Source: a virus. From it: 64,000 nucleotides of DNA. Shown here piece by piece: positions 1 to 8,584 of this stretch. The notes under the pieces were generated by a model, which searched no databases, had not been told where the DNA came from, and was given only the letters and a program-made list of their open reading frames with translations. The stretch is taken from positions 62,001 through 126,000 of IMG/VR virus record IMGVR_UViG_3300026512_000002. One strand, written 5' to 3'. The translations under genes and the position numbers were made by a program. The number at the start of each line of letters is the position of its first letter. Position 1 is the first letter of the stretch.

Positions 1-459
1 CAATTCATCTGTTTCATTAAAAAAGGTATCATCGTAAACTAATTTCTTGATTTCTAATAGATAAGTATTTATCATACTCAATAATCCATATATATCCTGT
101 TGTGTTGAACGCATGTTTTGGTCATCAATATCAACCCAGTAGTCAACCAAACTAGTATTAGGTATTGGATCACCGTTTTCATCAACCCAACCAACACTAC
201 TGGCTTCATCAGGATCCATATCAACAGGATCAACACATGTTTTATTATCATCAGTATTAGTGTTATCATTGTCAGCGTTTTTAGTAATATCTGGTAAATT
301 AATAATGCTAGTAGCACCATTTGAATTATTATGAGATATTTCTTCAATAATTCTCATTCTTTCAATAGTTGTTAGATTGGCTTTATCAAATTGTTCTGAT
401 AGTCTACTATCATCAATAATACCGTTTATCGTAAACATATCTTCATATATGTTGCTCAT
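1..459 (-). CDS. Hypothetical protein, partial (C-terminus beyond window)
   Basis: The reading frame is open from an ATG at 459 to the left edge of the window, giving 153 codons with no stop, so the C-terminus lies outside. GGAG sits just upstream of the ATG. The protein begins MSNIYEDMFTINGIIDDSR and is acidic, with an Asp/Asn-rich stretch (about residues 60-90) followed by a possible helical segment. I recognise no domain. Other minus-strand genes nearby are virion-like, so a structural role is possible but only inferred. Confidence 0.7.
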   Translation of the reverse strand, partial: MSNIYEDMFTINGIIDDSRLSEQFDKANLTTIERMRIIEEISHNNSNGATSIINLPDITKNADNDNTNTDDNKTCVDPVDMDPDEASSVGWVDENGDPIPNTSLVDYWVDIDDQNMRSTQQDIYGLLSMINTYLLEIKKLVYDDTFFNETDEL

Positions 460-620
460 ATTATGACTCCACTTGTACTGAAATTAATGTTGGTTAAAAA
501 AATATGTAAACTGAAATATCTTTTAGTAACATATTAATGTAGTGTTTATGGCTACTTGTTAATTTAATCTAAGAGGATTGAATAAGTAGGTGAAAGTAAT
601 GGTTAGTAAATTTGAGACAT

Positions 621-658
621 GTATTAATATATATATATATATATATATATATTAATAC
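621..658. repeat. (TA)n perfect palindrome
   Basis: A 38-base perfect palindrome with GTATTAAT arms around a TA dinucleotide run. It lies in the divergent intergenic region between the partial minus-strand gene and the plus-strand gene at 683. It could be an easily melted promoter region, a cruciform, or simple slippage. Confidence 0.6.
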
Positions 659-682
659 ACTTATTCAGTTAAAGGAGTTAAA

Positions 683-1078
683 ATGAAGAAAAGTGAAACA
701 GTAAAAACAAGTGTAGATGATCTACGTTTTATCAGATTAAACCTCAGTATTGATATTTTAGATAAAGATATTGATAGAGTTAATCTTGAAGTTGTATCAA
801 AAACTATTAACGATTTAAAAAGTTTTATTAATAAATATGACAATATTGTAACGTTTAGTAAAAGAAATAGTTATAATATCAAGGTAAATGATCCATATAT
901 TACGGATGCTATTGATGTAAAGATATATCATACACTTAAATTGCTTGAGATAAATACATCTGAAAAAGATATATCTAAAGCTGTTAAGTTATTAATTGCT
1001 AAATATGTTAAACGTATGAAATTTTTGCAAAAAGATGTGGGAATAACTACAGATGAGTATGAGATATTAGGTAGATAA
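683..1078 (+). CDS. Hypothetical protein, 131 aa
   Basis: Starts at an ATG preceded by AAAGGAG. It is a Lys/Ile/Asp-rich soluble protein with predicted helical character and no signal peptide or recognisable motif. It is the first plus-strand gene after a divergent AT-rich region and is followed by a 12-bp hairpin, so it is probably monocistronic. No function is proposed. Confidence 0.7.
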   Translation: MKKSETVKTSVDDLRFIRLNLSIDILDKDIDRVNLEVVSKTINDLKSFINKYDNIVTFSKRNSYNIKVNDPYITDAIDVKIYHTLKLLEINTSEKDISKAVKLLIAKYVKRMKFLQKDVGITTDEYEILGR

Positions 1079-1083
1079 ACGTT

Positions 1084-1120
1084 GATTATGTGTGGGGATT
1101 ATATGTTTCCACACATAATC
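1084..1120 (+). terminator. 12-bp hairpin after 131-aa gene
   Basis: GATTATGTGTGG (1084-1095) pairs with CCACACATAATC (1109-1120) around a 13-base loop. It starts just after the stop codon of the preceding gene. There is no downstream T run, so it may protect the 3' end rather than terminate by itself. Confidence 0.5.
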
Positions 1121-1164
1121 ACATTGATTAATTATAATAGTTAAAAGAACTTTAGAATAGAAAG

Positions 1165-1332
1165 ATTATCGAGAAATTAGCCCACCAATTAGAAATACAA
1201 TATAATAAAGGCAAATATTCATATTGTAATAATACTGATAATAGTGATGTTGAATTAGTTGTCATATCATCTGAGTGGAGCGGTTATGTGTATATGATCG
1301 ATAATATAAAATTAGTATGGGAGATAGTATGA
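1165..1332 (+). pseudogene. ORF without a usable start codon, translationally linked to next gene
   Basis: This frame reads IIEKLAHQLEIQYNKGK and onward for 55 codons to a TGA that overlaps the next gene's ATG as ATGA, a normal coupling arrangement in phages. No ATG, GTG or TTG lies in frame after the upstream TAG; the only option is ATT at 1165. It is either a gene truncated at its 5' end or one using a rare start. The peptide ends LVVISSEWSGYVYMIDN..LVWEIV and looks genuinely coding. Confidence 0.4.
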
Positions 1333-1538
1333 ATAAAATTGATTTTAGAAAAAAATCACAATATATTGGTAATATGTATATATGGATAGGTAAACATCTT
1401 GTCCGATATGGTGTAAATGGAACATCTTTTCACGATTCTATATCTAGAGATGAGTTTTCAAATGAAGACATTATGTATATGATTTATAAAAAAATTAATA
1501 ATGATCATAAGACAATTGTTTTTGAAAATAAATTTTAA
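1329..1538 (+). CDS. Hypothetical small protein, 69 aa
   Basis: The chosen ATG at 1329 follows GGGAGA by six bases; an earlier in-frame ATG at 1317 has no ribosome site. The product begins MNKIDFRKKSQYIGNMYIWIG and has no recognised domain. It overlaps the start-less upstream frame by four bases and is followed 18 bases later by another small gene, so these form a short operon. Confidence 0.6.
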   Translation: MNKIDFRKKSQYIGNMYIWIGKHLVRYGVNGTSFHDSISRDEFSNEDIMYMIYKKINNDHKTIVFENKF

Positions 1539-1555
1539 TTTAACGGAGAAATAAA

Positions 1556-1981
1556 ATGAGCAGATATTATAACGGAGATATAAGTGGTAAGTTTATGTTT
1601 GGAATTCAAGATTCTGATGCCGCAGATCAATTTGGAGTAGAAGGTGTGAGACCAAATATATTAGAATATTATTACGATATTGATGATTTACCAAAAGTAG
1701 AAAAAAGATTAGATGAGCTTAATAATATATTAAAAGGTGATGGTAATAAAGTTGAAGATTATATAAATAAAAAAAGAGTAAATGAGCTTAATGATATATT
1801 AAAAGGTGGTGATAATAGAATAAATAATTCATATACCACTACTGATATAGCATCTGCTCTTAATATGAGCGAGAAACATGTTAATGAGCTTTTGTTATAT
1901 ATTGCTGATAAAAGATTGGGAAAAGAAATATATGATGCTCTTATTGAGCTTAAACAATGTTATTTTGAAGCGGAATTATAA
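1556..1981 (+). CDS. Hypothetical protein with internal duplication, 141 aa
   Basis: The ATG follows ACGGAGAAATAAA. Residues about 44-85 contain two related copies of the segment (V/D)NELN(N/D)ILKG(G/D). The C-terminal part contains TTTDIASALNMSEKHVNELLLY, which resembles a helix-turn-helix, so DNA binding is possible but not established. It is the last gene of a small plus-strand operon starting near 1165. Confidence 0.65.
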   Translation: MSRYYNGDISGKFMFGIQDSDAADQFGVEGVRPNILEYYYDIDDLPKVEKRLDELNNILKGDGNKVEDYINKKRVNELNDILKGGDNRINNSYTTTDIASALNMSEKHVNELLLYIADKRLGKEIYDALIELKQCYFEAEL

Positions 1982-2071
1982 TTAAGTAGAAGTGTGGTTA
2001 ACATACTTCTACTTTTTACAGTATATCATTATATGTTAAACATGTATAAGAGATATTACATTGGAGGAAAA

Positions 2072-2728
2072 ATGAATAAATATGAAATGATTAAAGAAGG
2101 TAATTATTTTAGAATCAAAGCACTTAAAAACTTTGGCGATGTCAAAAAAGGAGACATCGGAGGACTTATTGAAAAAGAAGAAAATTTAGCCCAAAAAAAT
2201 AACTGTTGGGTTTATAATAATGCTAAAATTTATGGCAATGCTAAAATTTATGGTAATGCTAGAATTTATGATAATGCTAAAATTTGTCGTAACGCTAGAA
2301 TTCATGACAATGTCATAATTTATGACGATGTTAAAATTTATGGTAATGCTGAAATTTATGGTAATGCTGAGCTTTCTGGTAACGCTAGAATTTCCGGCAC
2401 TGTCGAAGTTTACGGCAATGCTAGAATTTTTGGCAATGCTGACGTTTACGGCAATGCTAGAATTTCCGGCAATGCTAGAATTTACGGCCATGTTAAAATT
2501 AATAACACGACCAAGATTTCCGGAAAAACAAAAGTTAAAAGTAATAAAGATTTTTGCACCTTTGGTGGTTTTGGGTGCAATGGTGGATTTATAACTTTTC
2601 AAGATAAAAACAAAGTAGCTTACGGTTCTTTTTACGGTACGATTTCCGAGTTTTGGGAAAAATATCAAAAAGAAGATTGTGGTTGTAAAAGAGCTATGGC
2701 TATTTTAGAAATATTAAAAAAAGGTTAA
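2072..2728 (+). CDS. Left-handed beta-helix repeat protein
   Basis: The start at 2072 follows TTGGAGGAAAA; an earlier in-frame ATG at 1994 has no such site. After about 45 residues the protein becomes a run of hexapeptide-like repeats of the form NA(K/R)IYG, (about residues 48-155). This is the periodicity of left-handed beta-helix folds and of phage or prophage proteins with NARIYGNA repeats. A Gly/Cys-rich C-terminal segment follows (about 160-218). The repeats are too regular to be chance, but their ligand or enzymatic role is unknown. Terminated by the hairpin at 2761. Confidence 0.8.
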   Translation: MNKYEMIKEGNYFRIKALKNFGDVKKGDIGGLIEKEENLAQKNNCWVYNNAKIYGNAKIYGNARIYDNAKICRNARIHDNVIIYDDVKIYGNAEIYGNAELSGNARISGTVEVYGNARIFGNADVYGNARISGNARIYGHVKINNTTKISGKTKVKSNKDFCTFGGFGCNGGFITFQDKNKVAYGSFYGTISEFWEKYQKEDCGCKRAMAILEILKKG

Positions 2729-2760
2729 TGTAGGATGAAATCCAAATTTTAATATTTCTA

Positions 2761-2797
2761 AATAGGGTATGATAAGTCATACCCTATTTTTTTTTCA
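2761..2797. terminator. Bidirectional intrinsic terminator
   Basis: AATAGGGTATGA pairs with TCATACCCTATT around a four-base loop, followed by a T run on the plus strand and preceded by A residues. It separates the convergent genes ending at 2728 (+) and 2801 (-) and can serve both. Confidence 0.85.
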
Positions 2798-2800
2798 TAA

Positions 2801-5707
2801 TTATACAACAACACCATCTATAGTAATAGTTATTTTGTCACATATACTATTAACATCACCAATATTACTATAGTTAACCCATGTATTGAAATCGGTACTA
2901 ATATTAATATTGAATCTATCATCGTTAAATTTTCTATAAGTTAATGATAACAATTTATCTTTCAAATCATTTAATATATTTGTGGTATTGTCGTTTAAAT
3001 TTTTATTTGGAATATCAACTCTATCAAAACCTCTGTTGATAAAGTATGTTTTAAGTTCATTATATCTCATATTTTTAATAATATTATATTCGTTATACAA
3101 TATGCTTATGATTAAAAATTTAAGCTGTATATCTCTATCATATACATAATCCTCAAGGTCATTATAATCATTTCTAAGATTATCCAATACAGTTTCATCA
3201 ACAAGCTTTTCTTCTGCTATAATATTTGTCATAGCCGATTTCTCACTATCTATTGAATCGGATAATGCTATAGCGTTGAAAACCCCCATATTGGTATACA
3301 TATCTACTTTGTCATTAACATATATATCTGTTATAACATCATCATAAATATCTTTATATGTGTAACCATTCAACTTATCACCATAATCCATAAATAATGT
3401 AATTAGTTGATCACCGCTCATATCTGTAATTTTATTATTTATATATTCGTCTAATTTATTAGCAATTGTTTTAATATATGCTTCATCATAAATAGCGTTA
3501 GCTGGTACTCCAAAATTAGTTTCTACATATTTTTTTAAATTAGCTATCATATTAACATTTTGGAGAGCATTATCATATATGTATGATAAGATATTATCTC
3601 TAAAATATTTTTTAATACGTGTTTTTAAAACATTTGTATCATACACATCATATCTATTATCACTCACTCTATCCATTAAGATAGTTTCTAATACCGGAAT
3701 AGGATCTAAACTAACATGTTCTTTTTCACGTATAATGTTATCCAACTTATCATATGTGAATATAGCTGGTTTAATTATATTACCAGCGTTATCTCGTTTA
3801 TAGTCTTTAACTAAGATATATTTAAAAACATTTAATGATGTTACATTGAACACGCTAAGTATTCTAGTAATAACGTCTGTTGTACCTCTTGTTTTAATTA
3901 AAAATTGTAAGTTTCGTATTATATCAATTTGATATATTTTAGGAATATTGTTGAATGTTGTTATCCCATGTGAATACAAAATATTTTTTAAATCACGCTC
4001 TGTCATAAATTCAGCTTTATATTCAAACTTATTATCCAAATCAATATATTTTAAAATAGCTGATATGATAATCAGATAGTTTACTAGGTCATCATAGTTA
4101 CTGTACATTTCGAATGCTTTATCATACATGGTTGTCATAAAATATCGCATTGTTTGATAGTAGGCTGTTAGAAATCTATTTAATTCAGCACTGTTGAGAA
4201 TGCTATTATCATAATGAACAATATATTTATCAGAATATGTTCTAAGTTTAGTTAGTTCGGCACCTCTCAACCACATCATTTTATAATACTCATTAGTTTC
4301 TCTATATATATTATATTTGTTTTCTTTAAACATTATAACTTTACTGTTTATTTTGAAACCATTTAAAATAGACTTATGTGTTAGCTCATCTAATGAACAA
4401 TAATTTATCAACTCGATGTCACCAGTTAGTATGGAATGACCAACTAACATGTAATTATATTTGAATGAAATATGATCAAATGTTGTTAAAATATTACCAC
4501 AGTTGTGACAAACATATTCTTTCACACCTAAATTATTATACTCTTCAACATACGGTGTGAAACATTTATCACAAACAGTATCTAGTTTATATGCTTTTAT
4601 ATTGTCGTAAGTAGAAATATTTCCCGAAACATAATATAGTTCCAGTGTCGAACGATCATAAGCTAGTTGAATAGTATTATTATTTTTATATATTTCACAT
4701 TTAATTTTACCATCATCGTATGTTTCATAAATAGCTTCATACTCATTAATGATAATATTTCTATAATAATCTTTTAATGTTACATTATTAGAAATATCTA
4801 ATATTATTTCATGTGATTTGTAGTATGGTGTATTATCAGCTATAATACTAGTATATGGTTTAATATAATTATAATTAATAGTTGGTTCTAATGTAGCTTC
4901 ATACTTATCAATTAACGTATAATTAACACCATCATATTTAAACACTCTAGTATCAGACATTTTTAAATCATACAATGTTTGTAAAGGAACATAGTCAAAC
5001 ATTCCTATATTTGCTTCTTTATAATATAATGCAGTAGCAACATCATATATTTCCAAATATACTGTATCTATAGAAGCGGTATATATTTCATAACCATTAC
5101 GTATAACATAATCAGTATACAATAGATCATTAGTGGTGTGGTTAAAAATCGCATCACATGTAGCTTTGTTATATTTATTATAAGTGTCAATTTTATAAAT
5201 ATCGTCATATGTCAATGATTCAGCATATGTTGCAACTCTATATATACCACCACTAGTTCTTTTAATATATATGTACTCGTATTCACTAGCAACATATTTG
5301 TCTATAGGTTTATAATAACCATTTTCTTTTACATATATTTTATCAGAATAAATTGTAGTATTATTCAAATATGTTTCGGAAGAAATTCTATTAAACCAAT
5401 CAGCAACATATCGTACACCAGCGTAACCATTTCTTTCATCATCATTCAGTTTTATAAAAACATTATTAGGATCATTGACATATAAACTATATCCATCAAT
5501 AATTGCTCTATTACTATATTTGATTTTATCAACATCGCTCATAATAAAACCGTCACCCAATACAGCAATATAATGTGATGCTCTAATATTAGACTCTTTA
5601 GTTTCAGCTAACATAGCTTTTTTTTCATTTTTTATGAGAATTGTTTTAGAAAAATTTATCAGATCTCTAAAAATTGATAAACCTTTTTCATACTTACGGT
5701 TATCCAT
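2801..5707 (-). CDS. Putative baseplate/tail structural protein, 968 aa
   Basis: A long Tyr/Asn/Asp-rich protein typical of jumbo-phage virion components. Residues about 370-405 hold a Cys4 zinc ribbon (CDKC then CHNC). Near residue 610 is the motif LIKTRGTTDVITRILSVF, which resembles the K(N/T)RGT..a...LL segment of phage baseplate and tail-P2-I-like proteins. That is the basis for the call; overall similarity was not tested. The ribosome site upstream of the ATG is weak. It stands alone on the minus strand with a convergent terminator downstream. Confidence 0.55.
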   Translation of the reverse strand: MDNRKYEKGLSIFRDLINFSKTILIKNEKKAMLAETKESNIRASHYIAVLGDGFIMSDVDKIKYSNRAIIDGYSLYVNDPNNVFIKLNDDERNGYAGVRYVADWFNRISSETYLNNTTIYSDKIYVKENGYYKPIDKYVASEYEYIYIKRTSGGIYRVATYAESLTYDDIYKIDTYNKYNKATCDAIFNHTTNDLLYTDYVIRNGYEIYTASIDTVYLEIYDVATALYYKEANIGMFDYVPLQTLYDLKMSDTRVFKYDGVNYTLIDKYEATLEPTINYNYIKPYTSIIADNTPYYKSHEIILDISNNVTLKDYYRNIIINEYEAIYETYDDGKIKCEIYKNNNTIQLAYDRSTLELYYVSGNISTYDNIKAYKLDTVCDKCFTPYVEEYNNLGVKEYVCHNCGNILTTFDHISFKYNYMLVGHSILTGDIELINYCSLDELTHKSILNGFKINSKVIMFKENKYNIYRETNEYYKMMWLRGAELTKLRTYSDKYIVHYDNSILNSAELNRFLTAYYQTMRYFMTTMYDKAFEMYSNYDDLVNYLIIISAILKYIDLDNKFEYKAEFMTERDLKNILYSHGITTFNNIPKIYQIDIIRNLQFLIKTRGTTDVITRILSVFNVTSLNVFKYILVKDYKRDNAGNIIKPAIFTYDKLDNIIREKEHVSLDPIPVLETILMDRVSDNRYDVYDTNVLKTRIKKYFRDNILSYIYDNALQNVNMIANLKKYVETNFGVPANAIYDEAYIKTIANKLDEYINNKITDMSGDQLITLFMDYGDKLNGYTYKDIYDDVITDIYVNDKVDMYTNMGVFNAIALSDSIDSEKSAMTNIIAEEKLVDETVLDNLRNDYNDLEDYVYDRDIQLKFLIISILYNEYNIIKNMRYNELKTYFINRGFDRVDIPNKNLNDNTTNILNDLKDKLLSLTYRKFNDDRFNINISTDFNTWVNYSNIGDVNSICDKITITIDGVVV

Positions 5708-5796
5708 ATATTGTACCTACACATCTTTTATAAAAAAAAATTAATAATAATTACATATTTCATTAATCAATTGTTAAAATTTATAAAATTAAGTAA

Positions 5797-5826
5797 AAAA
5801 AAGGAACACATATTATATTCCTTTTT
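5797..5826 (-). terminator. Intrinsic terminator
   Basis: AAAAAGGAA and TTCCTTTTT flank an 11-base loop. It lies immediately downstream of the minus-strand gene 5834-6058 and is followed by T residues on that strand. Confidence 0.7.
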
Positions 5827-5833
5827 AAAATTG

Positions 5834-6058
5834 CTATAAATCTATAATTTTACAATCATCAATTCTCAATCTATTAGCTTTCATTAGTGTTTTAACAAAT
5901 AATTCATATTTATCAACACTTTTTAACATCTCTTTACCATATTCACTTTGTGGTAATAAATCAATTATACCACATCGAGTAGAAGATATAGTATAATCTG
6001 TAGGCACTGTACACTTGAACACTTTACCATCCATTTGTAATATTTCAATTTTTTTCAT
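5834..6058 (-). CDS. Hypothetical small protein, 74 aa
   Basis: Begins MKKIEILQMDGKVFKCTVP with a strong TAGGAGGTT ribosome site. It is a mixed alpha/beta small protein with no recognised motif. Its own terminator follows, so it is a single-gene transcription unit divergent from the repeat-protein genes at 6316 onward. Confidence 0.7.
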   Translation of the reverse strand: MKKIEILQMDGKVFKCTVPTDYTISSTRCGIIDLLPQSEYGKEMLKSVDKYELFVKTLMKANRLRIDDCKIIDL

Positions 6059-6223
6059 AGAACCTCCTATATAATTATAAATAATAGTTATAATATGTAT
6101 AACTTGTGCTCATAATACTCTATAAATTAATATGTAGACAAAATTTGGTTAACTTTATATCACTATTGATAATTTAATAAATATTTCTTTTTATTTAATC
6201 AATAAACTTATTAAACATTTATA

Positions 6224-6319
6224 ATCGTTTGTTAAAAATTAAAAAAAAAGTTAAATATATATTATACGTGTATATAGCAATATCGCTATACTTTAATTAT
6301 TCCGTAGGAGGAAATATGA
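6224..6319 (+). repeat. 96-bp leader repeat, copy 1
   Basis: This segment is identical to 7046-7141. It covers an A-rich stretch, the TATATATTA motif, a GCAATATCGC inverted element, the GTAGGAGGAAAT ribosome site and the start codon itself. Two different proteins are thus expressed from the same leader, pointing to recent duplication of an expression cassette. Confidence 0.9.
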
Positions 6320-6912
6320 ATAAAACAGAAATATTAGTAAATGCATGTGAGAATGGTTTAAATGATTATTTTCAAAGTGGATTTAATAAAGTAGATCTAG
6401 AAAAAGTGAAAAAAATAACAGTGTATAATAACACTGATTTTAGTAATCTAAAATGGTTAGTTGAAAAAATGAAGCTAACATTAAGCATACAATATAAAAG
6501 CTCCAATGGTTTTTGGGAGAAGTGGGAGTATGAAAATGGATTGGAAACTTATTATGAAAGCTCCAATGGTTTTTGGGAGAAGTGGGAGTATGAAAATGGA
6601 CTGAAAACTTATCATGAAGACTCTGATGGTTATTGGGAAAAGACGGAGTATGAAAATGGGTTGAAAACATATTTTAAAAACTCCAATGGTTTTTGGAAGA
6701 AGTGGGAGTATGATGAGAACGGACTGAAAGCTTATCATGAAAATTCTGATGGTTTTTGGGAGAAGTGGGAGTATGATGAGAACGGGTTAATGACACATTA
6801 TGAAAACTCTGAAAATGAAAAAAGAAAGTGGGGGTATGATGAAAATGGCGAATTAATATATTTCGCCAATTTCGCTAAAAGAAATATTAAAATAGATGTA
6901 GAATATAAATAA
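6316..6912 (+). CDS. Tandem-repeat protein (WEKWEY repeats), 198 aa
   Basis: The ATG at 6316 follows GTAGGAGGAAAT; the frame upstream to 6229 is leader sequence. After about 60 unrelated residues come six repeats of roughly 20-22 residues with the core SNGFWEKWEYENGLKTYYE, some extended to YDENGL. The first repeats are nearly identical at DNA level, so recent expansion is likely. The pattern resembles MORN/YwqK-like short aromatic repeats seen in bacterial and phage proteins; function is unknown. Confidence 0.75.
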   Translation: MNKTEILVNACENGLNDYFQSGFNKVDLEKVKKITVYNNTDFSNLKWLVEKMKLTLSIQYKSSNGFWEKWEYENGLETYYESSNGFWEKWEYENGLKTYHEDSDGYWEKTEYENGLKTYFKNSNGFWKKWEYDENGLKAYHENSDGFWEKWEYDENGLMTHYENSENEKRKWGYDENGELIYFANFAKRNIKIDVEYK

Positions 6913-6925
6913 TAAAGGAGGAATT

Positions 6926-6973
6926 ATGAACATAGTCAAAACGCCCGAAGTTAAAGGGCTCACTAATCAATAA
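6926..6973 (+). pseudogene. Truncated copy of the 3' end of the 7138 gene
   Basis: A 15-codon frame MNIVKTPEVKGLTNQ with its own AAAGGAGGAATT site matches residues near the C-terminus of the gene ending at 7782. Compared with that copy it lacks the 29 bases after CTAATCAA, a deletion between short TCAA repeats, which creates an early stop. It is a remnant of a duplicated cassette and is followed by the same terminator. Confidence 0.7.
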
Positions 6974-6989
6974 GCGTTTCTAAATATCA

Positions 6990-7026
6990 GGGCAACGTTC
7001 TGTTGCCCGTCCCTCCCCTTTTTTTT
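6990..7026 (+). terminator. Intrinsic terminator, copy 1
   Basis: GGGCAAC, a five-base loop and GTTGCCC, followed by a C/T-rich stretch ending in eight T. The same hairpin and flanks recur at 7789-7829. Confidence 0.9.
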
Positions 7027-7045
7027 CTTTCTACATATATAATAT

Positions 7046-7141
7046 ATCGTTTGTTAAAAATTAAAAAAAAAGTTAAATATATATTATACGTGTATATAGC
7101 AATATCGCTATACTTTAATTATTCCGTAGGAGGAAATATGA
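7046..7141 (+). repeat. 96-bp leader repeat, copy 2
   Basis: Perfect copy of 6224-6319, ending in the start codon of the gene at 7138. It carries the putative promoter and ribosome site shared by both genes. Confidence 0.9.
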
Positions 7142-7782
7142 GAGATCAAATTATTGAATTATTAAGAAATGTAAAATGGCAACGTAGGCAGGATTATGAA
7201 CGCCTATTAAAATTAAAAAAAGAATACATTGATGATCAGATATATGATCATCAATGTCGTATAGAGAAAACTGAAAAAGATATCGTGCCATCATACGATA
7301 TCAATGATTACAAAATCACTAAATATAAAGATGAGTATGATGGCGGATACAGAAGTATATATGTGTCTAAAACATATATATACTTTCAACATGTTAAGTC
7401 GGGAAAAAGATTTTGTACCGACACAACATACGGTGAGGACTATGCTAGAAAGCATGCCAAGGACATAGTCCAAGGACATCTAAATTTTCGAAAAACTCAA
7501 GATTTGGAAGATCTTGAGTTTATTAAAAAATGGAAAGAACGAATACCTATATTATCAAAAGTATATTATTATGTATATGGTGCTAATATAGATCGTGCTA
7601 AAAATATAGAAATATATTTTCATAACATAGCAATATCTATCACACGAAATTGTTATGATTATGAATATATTTTAGAAATAGAAAATGTCGAAAAAATGAA
7701 CATAGTCAAAGCGCCCGAAGTTAAAGGGCTCACTAATCAAGAAGCATTTCAAATAATTAGTGTTTTCAATAAGCGTTTCTAA
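7138..7782 (+). CDS. Hypothetical protein with hairpin-rich coding sequence, 214 aa
   Basis: Starts MRDQIIELLRNVKWQRRQ at the end of the 96-bp leader repeat, after GTAGGAGGAAAT. The N-terminus (to about residue 50) looks like a charged helix; no family is recognised. The coding DNA is unusual: CATTGATGATCA/TGATCATCAATG (12 bp), GATATCGT/ACGATATC, GTATATAT/ATATATAC, GGACTATG/CATAGTCC and CTCAAGAT/ATCTTGAG all form short-loop hairpins within the gene. Its 3' end and terminator are duplicated in truncated form at 6926. It precedes two more genes of the same hairpin-rich type. Confidence 0.7.
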   Translation: MRDQIIELLRNVKWQRRQDYERLLKLKKEYIDDQIYDHQCRIEKTEKDIVPSYDINDYKITKYKDEYDGGYRSIYVSKTYIYFQHVKSGKRFCTDTTYGEDYARKHAKDIVQGHLNFRKTQDLEDLEFIKKWKERIPILSKVYYYVYGANIDRAKNIEIYFHNIAISITRNCYDYEYILEIENVEKMNIVKAPEVKGLTNQEAFQIISVFNKRF

Positions 7783-7788
7783 ATATCA

Positions 7789-7829
7789 GGGCAACGTTCT
7801 GTTGCCCGTCCCTCCCCTTTTTTTTTTCT
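7789..7829 (+). terminator. Intrinsic terminator, copy 2
   Basis: GGGCAAC/GTTGCCC hairpin followed by a long T run, identical in stem to the terminator at 6990. Confidence 0.9.
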
Positions 7830-7906
7830 TTCTACATATATAATATATCGTTATGAAGATTTATTTAAATATATATTATATATATAATATCTTTATAGGA
7901 GGAAAT

Positions 7907-8389
7907 ATGAAAAAAGATATTAAAATATCCTCCTGGGAGGATATTAAACAAAAAAGATCCATAAGGAACGTTCTTATGGATCTTTTAAAAAAAATAGAAG
8001 GACGGGCGTATCCTTCTATTTACCAATCATTTACCAGTTTTACTCAATGGTCAGATTTCGAAGACTATTGTGAAACTAGTAGAATTATCGTCCTATGGGA
8101 CGATAATAAAGATTGGTATTTGCTTTTAGGGATTAGTGGTCGTTCCTTAGAAGTGATTGATTTAGCCTCATTACGAGGTTTAAGTCATATTAATATGGAA
8201 GAACTTTTAAAAAAGTTCTTTTTAATATTAAAAGACCATAATATTGAAAAAATTTTAATGGATATGAGGGAAACCACCTCATATAAATTCATTAAGATTT
8301 TTGATAATAATATTTGGAAAATTATTAAAGACCAATCATATGATTGGGAAGGTGAAATTTTCCATGATATTATTATCAGAAAAAGATAA
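7907..8389 (+). CDS. Hypothetical protein with hairpin-saturated coding sequence, 160 aa
   Basis: The ATG at 7907 follows TATAGGAGGAAAT; an in-frame ATG at 7853 lacks a site. The product begins MKKDIKISSWEDIKQKRS and is not recognised; its C-terminal half has a faint GNAT-like look, which is speculation. The gene is a chain of hairpins: AATATCCTCC/GGAGGATATT, AAAAGATCCATAAG/CTTATGGATCTTTT (14 bp), AAATAGAAGGA/TCCTTCTATTT (11 bp), ATTATCGTCC/GGACGATAAT (10 bp), ATATGAGG/CCTCATAT and a 16-base palindrome at 8332. The stop codon lies inside a 12-bp hairpin. Confidence 0.7.
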   Translation: MKKDIKISSWEDIKQKRSIRNVLMDLLKKIEGRAYPSIYQSFTSFTQWSDFEDYCETSRIIVLWDDNKDWYLLLGISGRSLEVIDLASLRGLSHINMEELLKKFFLILKDHNIEKILMDMRETTSYKFIKIFDNNIWKIIKDQSYDWEGEIFHDIIIRKR

Positions 8390-8407
8390 ACGCCCTTATC
8401 TTTTTCT
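8378..8407 (+). terminator. Stop-codon-spanning 12-bp hairpin
   Basis: AGAAAAAGATAA pairs with TTATCTTTTTCT around ACGCCC. The 5' arm contains the stop codon of the preceding gene. It ends in a T-rich arm rather than a separate T tract. Confidence 0.6.
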
Positions 8408-8415
8408 GTGTTCCC

Positions 8416-8499
8416 AAAAAAAAAGGCAGCTATTCATATTCATATTCATATTATTATTTTTTAGTGATCTTTTTTAATATCGCTGCCTTTTTTTTTTAT
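8416..8499 (+). terminator. Long-loop terminator with ATTCAT repeats
   Basis: An A run plus GGCAGC (8425-8430) pairs with GCTGCC (8482-8487) followed by a T run. The intervening 51 bases are AT-only-like and include three copies of TATTCA. It lies between the gene ending at 8389 and the large structured RNA region. Confidence 0.65.
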
Positions 8500-8584
8500 A
8501 TACTACATATATAATATATATTTATATATATAGTATATACGCATACTATGTATATATATTATGCGTATATATATATACATATAT

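Noticed and set aside
2186-2668. Minus-strand ORF opposite the beta-helix gene
   Set aside because: A shadow of the repetitive plus-strand gene with no ribosome site.
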